Part shown: positions 47,601-58,427 of the stretch, one piece after another
Layout: every line of letters begins with the position of its first letter
How positions within the stretch are numbered: position 1 is the first letter of the stretch
Source of the DNA: Gordius sp. MW1
Taxonomy: Eukaryota > Nematomorpha > Gordioida > Gordea > Gordiidae
NCBI GenBank assembly: GCA_964036665.1
Contig: OZ038531.1
Coordinates: 19,406,168-19,470,167 of the forward strand
Direction of reading: 5' to 3'
DNA: 64,000 nucleotides
Position numbers and translations under genes: made by a program
Notes under the pieces: generated by a model
Database searches by the model: none
The model's input: only the letters and a program-made list of their open reading frames with translations
What the model was told of the DNA's origin: nothing

Positions 47601-50600
47601 CAGGAAATATTTTTTGTAATTTTTGGATTTAAAATTATAATTCCTTATTAAGTAATTTGATATAAAAGAGTTGGCATCATCATCCATTTTTAATTTCAAT
47701 TTTATATGGGTAAAGTGTAATACAATTCATTCCATAACTTTTTAAATGGATTAATGAAACTCCGATATTTTATGAAGACAAAAAAAGAAATTTTTTTTAA
47801 TTATCATGGCATCATCATCATAACAATTTATTATTTAACTTTGGCTTAAATAATTTGTAAATAAATTAAGGTTAAATGGATAAATTTGTCGTGACGTTTT
47901 AAAGTTACAATTTATTTGTATATTATGCCCGACTCCTGATAATTAAAAATTTAATTTTCCAAATTATGCTCCCAAAATGTTTTACACTTTTTCAAAAATG
48001 TGTGATTATTTTTTCGCGATTTTCAATGATATCGATTAAACGTCAATGCCTTTGCCAAATACATAGAAATCCAAAAAAAGGCAAATTATTAATTGCCCAT
48101 AAAATGCAATTCTAGGGGGATTAAATGTCGGCGCAGACCCTCTAAATTGGTTCATGTACAAATTCGATCAAACAATTTGCCTTTAATTTTTTCGTAATTA
48201 CAAAAATTGGCTAAATTAGCAATGTGGTTGTAATTACGTCTCATGAAAAGCAATAGAAACGGCACATTATCCATTTTATAGTTAGGTACTACTTTGTGTA
48301 AATTATATTTTCGCAAAAATAAAAGGAAAAAGCTCTTAAACGGCTTTTATACAGTTCGAAATAGTGTATAAATTATGTGTATATTTAGTCAATAAACGCC
48401 TTGCATTTATTTTGAGGTCGATTTAATGTTATAAAACTGATAAAAATTATAAAAAAAAATCATACCTGAATAATTTATAAGAAGAAGTTGTAAATTAATA
48501 AGCAAGCAGCCATTAATATAATATGTAATTTTAACAATTTCAGAAAATATTTAGAGCATTGTAAATTAGCGTTTGTCTTTGATTAAAAAAAGCATGTTTT
48601 AAAAATACATACAATTCGTCGAAATTTGGTAAAATTTGAATAAAGAATTATCAATAGTACTAGCACTTACAGTAAAATCTTTCAGCTTTTTTTAGATTAA
48701 AATGAATTGGCACGTAAAAATAAATGAACGATAATAAGACCAAAAACTCCTTATTTTACACTTTTTCAAGGTATGTTTCGATGGGGAGGGGGTGGGGGTT
48801 TTAACTTTTTATATTAAAACTTTCATATGATACATATCAATTTCGTATTCCTTTTAAAATCCAGAGGGGGGGGGCATTTGCCCCCTAGCTCTTGTCACAC
48901 CTTAAAAAACCCTGGACTTATTTTAAAACGTACTCAGTGATGATGTCTAATATTATTGTCAATCTTTATAATTTTTGGCATTTTTAGTTAATTTAATGTT
49001 TTAGAGCTAATTCTATGGCAAAAGTAGATCAATAATAACAACACCAAAACATGCTTTTAATGAATGAACACATCACTAAACTACTTTAACACATTGCTGT
49101 TATGTGTAAAGGTTAATTATAATTATTAAAACTTGTCATTTAATATGTGATAAAAAATCGTTAATCCGTTACAATTTGATTAACTTGTATAACAAGATAT
49201 GAATTTTAGGGTGTGAATCAGAGTTCAGATTTGCTAAAAAAAAATTCATCCCAAACCCGCTCTGATTTTATTATTTAGCGCTCGCCCGCGGCCGCCCGAA
49301 CCCTTCTAAGTATCCGCCCGACCATGGCCGAATTATTAAAGCTGCCCGAACTGCCTAGCCCGAAATAATGTTTTTTAAAATTTATAGCAGTAATATCATC
49401 ATATTAATAACAAATTTATTTCATTTTCCGATTTATTGGTTAAGAATCAGGATTACCAAACATCATACAATCGAATAAAAAAGTGACAAAATAATGCATG
49501 AAAACAAAATAACACATTATGTAAAAATATCATTGAGCCCGAATTGCCCGATCTCATTTTGGTTCTCGCCCGAGCCCGCCCGAAAATTTGTATTTACCAC
49601 AGTTGTTCGGCCCGGCCCGACTCGTGGCCGGGTCGGGCTTTGGTCTCTGGTGTGAATATTGATATCATATGTTATATATCTTAGGTGGAAGCAGTGTGTT
49701 ACCCTCTTATTTATTTTATACGGGATTCGCCTTTACCTCTTCCTTCAAATATATATAAGATTATCTATTAACAACAAACATAACTGTGGTTTATCTTTAA
49801 ACTCATCTTTAACCAATTTAGACAGAGCTACACATTCTGTCTACAATCTAAGGGACTCTAATTATTTATCGATTTTTCATACATGTATTTTTTATAATTT
49901 ATTCGGATAACTAACTCTACATCAAACATAATAATTGAAGTAATGATTATGGGTTACTAACATAACATATGAAATAATTAGTAAAACGGAAGAGGAATTG
50001 TGACTTTTTTTTGCCAAGTTAAAAAATGTTCATTAAAACTTCTGCGCAATTTTTTTTAAAATTATTAATCATACAAGGATTTTATTATATTTAAAATTTT
50101 TTCCTTTTAGAATTTAACGGACTCGGAGGAAGCTGCACAAATTTTAATACAAAAACTCTTGAGATCCGAAGAAGAATTTTGCCACGAAATACGACATGGC
50201 TTAGAACTATATGCAGACAGAACGCTAGAAAGGAATCTCTTGAGCGAATTTGAACATCGTTTGATATTCAATAAATTAGAAATGGTAAATCAATTTATAT
50301 AATTTTTCATAGATGCCTTCAACATTCCAGATCCTTATGTATTTCGACCTTTATTAAATGCATAGACACGATTGGTAATGACATTAGGATGAGATTGACC
50401 GTGAACTTATTTATGACCACTTATTCTATAAGATTTGCAACATAGCTTATAAAAAGAAAGTAATGAAGGATAAATATTTACACTCACAAAATGTAAATTC
50501 AACCTACTCACAAAACTTATGTTGTTGGCGGAATACTGTTTTTATTTGAATTAGATAAATTATATATTTTTGAATAGAAAAGACGCAAAAGACAAGTTAT

Positions 50601-53600
50601 AGAAATTAAAAAAAAATCATTAATGGTAAACGTAGATAGGGTAGCATAGTATTTTCAAGAAATATTTTGTTTTCGGGATTTTAATACGATCATAGAAATA
50701 GTGGGTGCCCTATCAACTCGCCGAAAACAATCTCGCCGAAACTCACCAAGGGACATTTTCTGATTGGTTGTTTAATGTTCCCCAGCTTAAAATCGTTCCC
50801 CATTCAACCAATCACAAATTTGGGGACCTTTTTTAGCTTGGGGACATTAAATTCGGCGAGATTGTTTTCGGCGAGTTGACGGGCCACCGAAATAGTGTTC
50901 TACTATTATTAAATGATAGTTTTATCTGTAATTATGATTTTTTCTAAAATAGTGAGACTTTAATAGTTTTTGCCAAACTTTACAACTATCTGACCTTATC
51001 TTGATTTTAAGAAACATTTACTTAATTAGCTTAAGCACTCAGACTATAACTTGCGAATTTAGTAACATGATGTCAAAATTTAAATTTATCAACATTAAGC
51101 TAATTTTGTACCAAACTTAGCTGCTTGATATCACGTCCGAAATATTGCTGATAACAAGAGATCACAAAGTATCTTTTACCGAGAGAAGAGGATCTGATTT
51201 TTACGTCGATTCCATTGGAAGCATTTACAGTCAGAAAGTATTTTAAAAATTTAATTATATTTTCAAATTTAATTTAGAAATAAAAGTTTTATTTTATTAT
51301 AATTTTGTGTATAAATGTATATATGTTAAAAGCCAAGTTATTTATTTTTTTTGTTGATTTCTAAAACCAAATTATTATATTAACATAATGCATTTTGATC
51401 TACTTTTGGGTTTAAAATATCAAGTTAGTTATTTAATTAATAATCCTCATAATTTTAGTATAGAATAAGAAGAGTAAGTCAATTATATCGATGTGAATTT
51501 CGAATGAAATAAATGGATTTAATACTAATTCATTTAAGCCATAGCTTTGTTGTTAAATTTTAAACTATTTCAATCGTTGTAATATCATAACCAACATATA
51601 TTTGAGAAAAAATTTATAAATTATTTATTAAAATATTAAAGATTGAGCCATTGTGCTACGCCTACACTACGCACATTAATAATTTGGAGGCCATAAACCA
51701 AATTATAGCCGATAAGACGAAAGATTTGAATTTCATTCGATTCATGCGAGATGTGGGGGAAAGTCACGCAAAAATGTTAACGCTCACAAATTTACTCTAT
51801 TTGCCCAAAAAAGTTAGTCCCTTCAGAATTTACGATGACTTTTGAAATATAAATCAAAATTAAGGTCGATCATATTCTATTTATATTCCTTTTTCCTAAA
51901 TTTATTAAATTCCACAATTAGCAACTTTCGATTGTTTTAAGATTCAGTGACGTGGGTAGAGGTACAGCCAAATAGTTTAAAAGCCCGCGAGTACAAAAGG
52001 GGCGGGGGGGGGGGGGGGTAAGAAGGCCGAGTTTTGACTCCCTAAGCCAACTTTTCACCCATGGCCTTCTCGCCCCCCACCTCTAGCTATTATTAATTTT
52101 ATTATAAAATATTTATAGCAATAAATGTGTCTTCTATAATTTTCTAAGCACCTTGAATACATCACAAACTTGATTGAAAATGTATTGGCCATGACCGATC
52201 ATTCCAGCCTGGATTACGAAGAGCTAAGTGACGTTCACGAAGGTAAAACGCAATGGCTTTTTTTCGTAAAAATTTAAAAAAATAATCCTTATGTAGCACT
52301 CAAGACTTGCATTCAAAAACCGGGATTTACACGAACCACAAGTCAAGTTGCTTTGCAAATGTCCATATTAGCCGATTTACAAAATTACATGATGTTCGCT
52401 AAAAATATCAAAGTACAGAATGATGTTATAACTATTTCATTTATTAACTTGTAAATTTTAATTTAAAAACTTAGTTTAATTAAATTGAAATTGTGATTTA
52501 CTATCTAGCTAATAGCTTTTCGATTATTGGGCATGTTTCCCGATCACTCGTCTTTAAAAATATAATATAAATTAAAAAGGACAAGGGAATGTATTTCAAA
52601 AAAATTTATATTGTTCAAAATTTTCGTATTAAAAGATTAAAAGGGCGTTAGTTTTATAATTAAAATGATGCCATAAATTTACATTAAGAAGCAATAATTT
52701 ATTTATCTCACCTTCACAAAATATGTAATTCTCTTTATAATAATAATAAATGATTAAAAAAAAGAAGCAATTTAAAAAATTTTACTAATATTTTAATCTT
52801 TTGAATATTAATAACTAAATATATGTAGCGTAAGACATAAATAATTTCATAAAGGTATTTTAAATAATTGATTATACTTATTCCTCAAATTTAGTTTATT
52901 TATATAAATAGGGCCTGTCGGGCATTACGGTATTTATAAATATCAAAGTGGTTGCTTTAAATTTTATATTAAATTATTTTATTTCAAAAGAATTCCATAT
53001 AAATATAGCTTAAGTTTTGCCATTTTTTTATGACTAGCAAATACCGATCTGTGAAGCTGGACGTTATTTCATACACGCGTCGTATATTTTAAAAAAATAT
53101 GAAAATGGGCTAAAGAAAAAGGTAATTTGTGGATTGAGTGTTAGGTTGTTGTATTAAATTAAACGCTAACAGAATTATAGCAAACAATCTTTACTTTCTC
53201 AACTAAGCGACATAGTAAAGTTTTTTAATGGTAGAATTTTTACTTAAAATCTCTATATAAAGATAAGTTAGTAAAACGACAGATTACGCAAATACATTAA
53301 AGGTTTACTATATTTTTTTATGCTTTAAATGTTTATTAAATGGTATACGAAAAAATTAACAAATTTATCTATTTTTGAAAAAAAAAGGTTTTTAATATTT
53401 ATATAGCTTTACATGATGCTCTTCAGCGATCTGATCTTGTTAGCCGAGTTTCGTTCCGATTTAATATTGGTGTGTGAAGAACCCTTGCTATTTTCGCAGG
53501 TTGCTAGCATGGATTTCCACCGAAAAAATGGTATAAGTTTTAAGCACTTTAGCAATAGATTTGATAAACTACGTATACAAATGAGCATTATTTTTATATA

Positions 53601-56600
53601 ACCTAGTTCCGAAATATATTTGTTTTAAATTTTTTTAATTCACTTAAATCTCGTTAAAACTAGAGGGTTTTATTTTTTATTATAAAGTTCCAGGCATTTT
53701 ATAAGATTTACAATGCGTTTTCGTAAAATGAATTCTTTAAATATCGAACCGATTATTATTAATCTTCTTCATCACGTATTTAGTCCCACACTTGTGAGGC
53801 TTGTTTTTTTTAGTTTTACTGAGAGAGTTTGAAAATAGGTGTCAACGATCTCCTTGTCGTATACTTGGGATACTTGAAGATGTTTTTCCCGTTCTTTGAA
53901 CTTCAGACCATGCCAATAGCCACCATGATTTCGCTCATACCTAGAACGAACTTTCTCTACGTGGGCTTTGAAGCCCGCCCTAATAATTATCTTTTCTTCC
54001 TGTCTTATTATTTGAAATATTATAATTTTGGAGAGGGTGTTTATTGCCGGGTTTCGACCTGAAGCCAACCCTTCACATTTTGCACTCATCTATTTTCAAA
54101 AACTACTGATAGAAATGGGAAGCATTTTAGTTAACTTGACTATTTGCTCAACGCGAAAGGGATGGAGGATCAAAAATTGCTAAGGAATACAGGGGGAAGA
54201 AATCGCTAGGCAACTTGGTTCACACGTTATGGAGCTTGAAAAAAAATATTTCGCGAACTAAGAAAGATTATGAACATCGAATTAGATACAAAAGCTAAAG
54301 GATACGTAGACGAACGATATATACCATCAGGAAGCCTCCACGCTCTTGGGTGCCAGTAAGTTAGAAAGGGACGTAGACGACTAACACACGCTAACTGCGG
54401 AACTAAAGGAAACGGTGATTCAGGCTCTTGGACAAACCAAAGGAGGCAAAACAAAGTATTGGGAACTATGGTGGTAAGATAAATCTGTTAGGGATTTTAT
54501 CGAAAGAAGGACAATTCTTTTAGAGGGTGGCATAAATCAAAATGTCGGAGGAGTATCAAGAATACAGATAGGCAAAGAGAGCCGCAAAAAAACATAATTA
54601 TGGACACCATAATTAGGGACATTCAAAAAGCATTTTTGGTGTATGCTATATGCGAAGAGATGAATGAGAAAATTCGAAGAAGCCGAAAAGTGGTCAAAAA
54701 GCTTAGTTGGATATGGCTAAAAGATCAACGATTGAAAAACTGTATACATGGAGAGATGGACGTTACAGGCACCAAATAGCTAAATGACCATCTAAAGTAC
54801 CCAAAAGTAGACAGGTTTAAATGCCTAGTTCGATGCTACATCGCAGGGCAAAATAAGTCAATGCACGGATCCAAAAAGGATGGCATAAATGGCGGTGTAA
54901 ACCTGGTGTGATGTACAACAAGAAGATGCCAATATGGTTGAAGAACAAAGCTTATAAATCCATCCTAAGACCGGTGTTACTCTATGGAGTGGAACATGAG
55001 CATTAACGTGGGAGATATGGAGGAGTTTAGGGTATACTATCGACATACGACAAATCACAGTTTCAGGGCGAAAATGGCCATTCAACCTAAGGCGGACTTG
55101 AATTGTTTAAGTTGGTATGATCATATACTAAGATGGGAGACGAATAATGTAAATCGAAAAGTAAAGGACATGGAGGTGCCGGAAAAGAGAGGAAGAGGAC
55201 GGCCTCGTATTATGTGGAATGGGCACTTAAAGCGAGGAAAATTAATCAGGACATGGCGCTTAGCCGGTCAAGATATCAAACCGATCCCCACGATTGTGGG
55301 ACCTAACACATGATAAAGAACAAAAAGAACATTAAAGCCCATGTCTGGATCAATTTTCTAATCCCTTTTAACTTGCCCTTATTCCTTATATTCAAGATAT
55401 TTCGATTAACATCATCCACACTACCCAAGCCAATTTTTATTTTTCATCTTCGACATATGTTAAAAATACTCGTAGGCAGTCAATATGAACGAGCTTTTTG
55501 TAGTTTAAGCCTCTGCCTCATTCTAATCCCCGTGGCTTGTATTAATTTTCATTCCTTCGCGTTTTTTAATCGGATTTGCAAGCTTTGTTTTTAACCACAG
55601 ATACCGGTAATCTCTCAAATACATTAGATAGGAGAGTTACCTTTTAAGCCATACTCTTTGAGTACTTACTTTTATTTCCTTTGATCACTTGGTATAGAGC
55701 TGAGGCATTCAAGTTTATTTTAATACCTCTATAAGAAATATCTAGTTAGGGGGGGGGGGCTATAACTTTCATCTCTAATTTTTTCCCCCATATTTAACTT
55801 TCATGCCATATCCTGCCAACCGTTTCCACCTTCTAACTTTGTTAAATTTTCTTTTCCTCCTCCCATAGTATTATATATCGGTTAGCGTATACCAAGGACC
55901 AAGGAGATAAAGCCCTCAGCGCCCATAATTCAATAATAAAAAGGAATATCTCGGCATACGTCTTTTAGAAAAAGATAATCATTTTTAAGATTTTCCCAAA
56001 AGATAAATACCAGTAAGTGCGTAGATCGGTGGTAAATTAATCTGATACATTTATAATTTTCACAACCCTAAAGTGCCGTGGTGATATCTAGCTTGCTCTT
56101 TATTAATTGAAGGTTCAGCCTTCGCCAATATCTTGTCAAAAGTAATGGTCGTGGCTCCTTCTTATGGCCATCCTATCCAGGCTTCCATCGGTACTCTTCA
56201 TTCTGTTCATTTGTAATCTGCCTAATCCTAAAAGAGTTCTACCAAATTTATGATTGGTTCTACATCAACAGAGAAAATTTTGTTGTTAGCCTTTTTTTCG
56301 AAAACTCATTTTCACCTTTCGAATGTTTCTTTATGTTTGCAATCTTCTTCACTCATTCCTATTTTATATTCCGCCCAAACTTGTGCCCAATAATTTGTAG
56401 CCTTTCTGGTGTATTTATCTCTTGACACCTTTTCTTTTAGCATTTTTTATTCAACCTGTACACATTGTTATTTCTGAATTTAATCTCCTCTCAAAGTTCA
56501 GATTACTTGGCGATTTCTTCCACCAATATAAAATTGCAATCCTACATCCATCCGTCTTATGGTCAAATATTCAACTTGTGAGCAATGTTTAGAATACATG

Positions 56601-57459
56601 TATATTTTCTCTTCCATAGTATTCAATCCATGCCCTGCCCTTAATGATTTCGTTAAGAACTGTGTCAATCAACCTCTTTCCGCGTTGTCGTTGAAATATT
56701 CCCTAATTTACAATCCTCTCGTTATATTACTAGTTTATCCTTTTCTCTTTTAAATCCAGGATTTAGGCTCTGATTTATTTCGTTTTCATGCAGGCAATGT
56801 TATTTTAATTTTTTAATATTGATGCCACTTTTATTTTCGTTCATTTCACTGTGCCCACATTCTATTTATCATGATATTTACAACCAATATACAACTAAAA
56901 TCCTCTTTTTGTGAGTAAGGCGGTCATTCAAGCGTATTTTTGTTTGAGAAGAACGCCCTAATTTTTTATTTAATGTAGATTTTTTAACCAAATTAACATA
57001 AATTCGGGTGGGTTTTGACAGCCTTACTTTCAACTTCACGCCAACCTTGGTCCATGCTTATTAAATATTTCATATAAAATGCAAAAATTGTTTTATATAT
57101 ATTCTTTTTAATACTTCTTATAAATTATACTATGTTAATGGTAGATAGTATATTTCTGTCTTATATTTATATAGAAACCGAATTCCAAATCACAATAGTG
57201 AACAAGGTAAACATACTTCTTGCAATAAAGTATCATTAAATAAGATTTTCAATTTAAATTAGCAAGTTTATTAAATGTTAAATTAAGATTTTTGCTATAC
57301 GTTTTGCAGGGTAAAAAGCGTCGGTGGCTCTCGTTTTGCCAGGGTTGTGCAATCACTCTGAGGGCCGAAAATTTGGGAGAAAAAGAGCTATGGGAAAAAC
57401 TCATAATGCGCCAAATCAAAATTCTTGCTTTGGGAGGTTTAAATTCGATGCCTTTTGAG
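41651..57459 (+). CDS. Dbl-family Rho guanine nucleotide exchange factor (DH-PH), 10 exons found, 3' end not found
   Basis: DH-PH proteins load GTP on Rho, Rac or Cdc42 GTPases. Exons: 41651/41673-41804, 50111-50284, 51121-51237, 51642-51812, 52149-52242, 52297-52412, 53038-53121, 53407-53530, 57175-57206, 57310-57459. All have AG/GT borders and compatible phases, giving about 398 codons from the ATG at 41673. The DH domain starts in exon 2 with helix 1 (ILIQKLLRSEEEFCHEI, including the conserved Glu) and runs through exon 6. The position of the usual PVQRxxxY segment reads LPKKHLEYITNLIENVL, so it is divergent. The PH domain spans exons 7-10 (LYMMLFSDLILLAEF; C-terminal helix ELWEKLIMRQI with the expected Trp). 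Exon 1 follows an in-frame TAA at 41643, so ATG 41673 may be the true start; a TTAG just before 41651 would also allow an internal exon. The last exon ends with a donor (GAG|gtaggc), so the gene continues. The subfamily is not recognised. Confidence 0.85.
43188..43336 (+). mobile_element. MITE family A copy in RhoGEF intron 1
   Basis: CATGGGCTTAGCCCAGG to GGCAGGCTACGCACATG; GGGAGGGGCGGCTGCCCCCC core. Confidence 0.88.
44760..44945. repeat. Array of seven GC-rich hairpins
   Basis: A perfect TACGCCC/GGGCGTA hairpin is followed by six hairpins of the form (C/T)TGGGGGC-loop-GCCCCCA(G/A), with loops TTC, TTC, TCC, TCT, TAC and TCC, separated by ACCCCC-like spacers. The outer pair is C-G in three hairpins and T-A in three, so both sides change together. 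It forms the tail of composite element Y in an otherwise AT-rich region. Confidence 0.9.
45335..45529 (+). mobile_element. Diverged MITE family B copy, interrupted
   Basis: The right end AACCTGGCTACGTCCATG and the TTTTAAACGTTTCGCC block match family B. A stretch CTGGGTTTTGCTTGGTCGACC (45357 on) resembles the start of the GGGTTTTGTTTGG MITE family. It lies within composite repeat Y. Confidence 0.6.
45880..46990 (-). repeat. Tandem array with alternating unit lengths in element Y
   Basis: The marker GGACGGCC occurs at 46022, 46150, 46281, 46452, 46582, 46752 and 46880, giving spacings of 128, 131, 171, 130, 170 and 128 bp. The longer units carry an extra block of about 40 bp with a tRNA-type B box (GGGTTCGAATCCCGG on the minus strand). 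This makes a higher-order repeat of about 300 bp. Confidence 0.85.
47098..47120 (+). ncRNA. Short U6 snRNA 5'-end-like sequence
   Basis: GTTCTACTTCGGCAGCACAT resembles the first 20 nt of U6 snRNA (GTTCTTGCTTCGGCAGCACAT type), and then similarity stops. It begins a few bases beyond the end of composite repeat Y. It would be a fragment, not a working gene. Confidence 0.3.
47121..49217. other. RhoGEF intron 1, middle part
   Basis: AT-rich, no exon recognised. G tracts near 48780-48800 and 48865-48885 may be a decayed MITE A copy. Confidence 0.45.
49218..49648. mobile_element. hAT-like element with CGCCCG blocks in RhoGEF intron 1
   Basis: CAGAGTTCAGATTTGC near the left, GCCCGCGGCCGCCCGAACCC, then at the right CGGCCCGGCCCGACTCG and GGGTCGGGCTTTGGTCTCTG. 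AT-rich middle. Confidence 0.6.
50704..50888. mobile_element. Foldback / Mutator-like MITE in RhoGEF intron 2
   Basis: Inverted ends of about 36 bp: GGTGCCCTATCAACTCGCC... and ...GGCGAGTTGACGGGCCACC, sharing GAAAACAATCTCGCCGAA. The inner parts pair as well (GATTGGTTG / CAACCAATC), so nearly the whole element folds. It is flanked by an exact 9 bp duplication GAAATAGTG (50695-50703 and 50889-50897). No coding capacity. Confidence 0.92.
53772..54110 (-). pseudogene. Possible LINE-like C-terminal fragment on the opposite strand
   Basis: An open frame of 105 codons on the minus strand ends in TSLTSVGLNT, which resembles the ends of the two RTE-like copies (TNPTNVGPNN and PTIVGPNT). It sits directly upstream of the + strand copy at 54120. 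The rest has no recognisable domain, so it could also be an unrelated frame. Confidence 0.3.
54120..55335 (+). mobile_element. Decayed second copy of the RTE-like LINE with internal deletion
   Basis: It begins with the linker before the reverse transcriptase (near 54465-54590) and then jumps to sequence matching the middle of the 7.9 kb copy (MDTIIRDIQKAF). From about 54600 the two copies align down to the stop (RWETNNVNRKV, KRGRGRPRIMW, final open piece 54984-55313). The RT motif A block is missing and there are many stops. At 54868-54920 it keeps the reading frame (GWHKWRCKPGVMY) that the 7.9 kb copy has lost. It lies in the intron between PH exons 8 and 9 of the RhoGEF gene. Confidence 0.7.
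55336..57174. other. Right part of RhoGEF intron 8
   Basis: No exon or repeat family recognised. The sequence is pyrimidine-richer than its surroundings between 55340 and 56760, with no convincing frame on either strand. Confidence 0.4.
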
Positions 57460-57531
57460 GTAGGCATTTTTTGTTAATTTTACATTTAACAGAATACTTT
57501 TTATTAGGATATTTTGAAACAAATATATATG

Positions 57532-57666
57532 CATGGGCGTAGCCAAGGGGAGGAGGCAGGGAGGGCCGCTGCCCCCTCTAAATCCAAAAATTTGAAAAAA
57601 TAATCCTTTTGCCCCTCCCTAAATCATTATTGCCCCCCTCTAATCCCTATGTTAGCTACGCCAATG
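57532..57666 (+). mobile_element. MITE family A copy with exact 8 bp target duplication
   Basis: CATGGGCGTAGCCAAGG to GTTAGCTACGCCAATG. Flanked by TATATATG at 57524-57531 and 57667-57674. It lies 73 bp after the last identified RhoGEF exon. Confidence 0.9.
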
Positions 57667-58203
57667 TATATATGAATACTTTTAACGGTGTCACGATGTA
57701 AATGTTAATGAAAAAAGTGACACGACATGGCTGGCTAATTAGATTAAAATTACTTTTTAAACAAGGTTGGTTATCAAAATTGCACTAGCATGGCTATATT
57801 CTACTATAATTTGATTAAGATTTTATAAATTAACTGACGGTGGGGAATATTATGCTTGCAGGATGTAAATTTTTGTATCCTAACCCCATAGATTAGATAG
57901 ACTGCTCATGCCATATGTTGCATATGGTTAATTGTGTGTCAAATTTTCCTCCATTTTGAGAGAACCATGTAATTTTGCCCTATAACAGCCATTTTTATTT
58001 CCTCCCTAGTTTATAAATAAAACGAACGTCAATAAATTAATATTATACAAAATAGCAATTAATATTGATGGCGCTATATTATTAAACAAACTTTAATCGC
58101 ATTTTTTACATTTTTAATTTTTATGTATTGTGTAAATGATATTTATTTTAAAATGCTATTTTTGACATCTATCCAATTCAATATTTTTTTATTTACCTGT
58201 TTA

Positions 58204-58388
58204 AGATTATTTAATTTGCGAAAATTACGAATTTCGATATGATCACCACTTTAAAATGTGCCTTTCAAAATGGTGGAAAAAGGGTACACTTTGTGAGTTG
58301 ATGAGCAGTCTATCTAGTCTATGCCTATCCCTGACTTATGATCATCTCTAGAAACCTTTTCATTTCCATCTATTGTGTTTGGCAAGCG

Positions 58389-58390
<2 letters not shown>
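58204..58390. repeat. Target-site duplication, left copy (187 bp)
   Basis: Identical base for base to 59724-59910 at a constant offset of 1520 bp. It immediately precedes the poly(T) of the LINE. This is the pre-insertion host sequence duplicated by the insertion. Confidence 0.92.
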
Positions 58391-58427
<37 letters not shown>

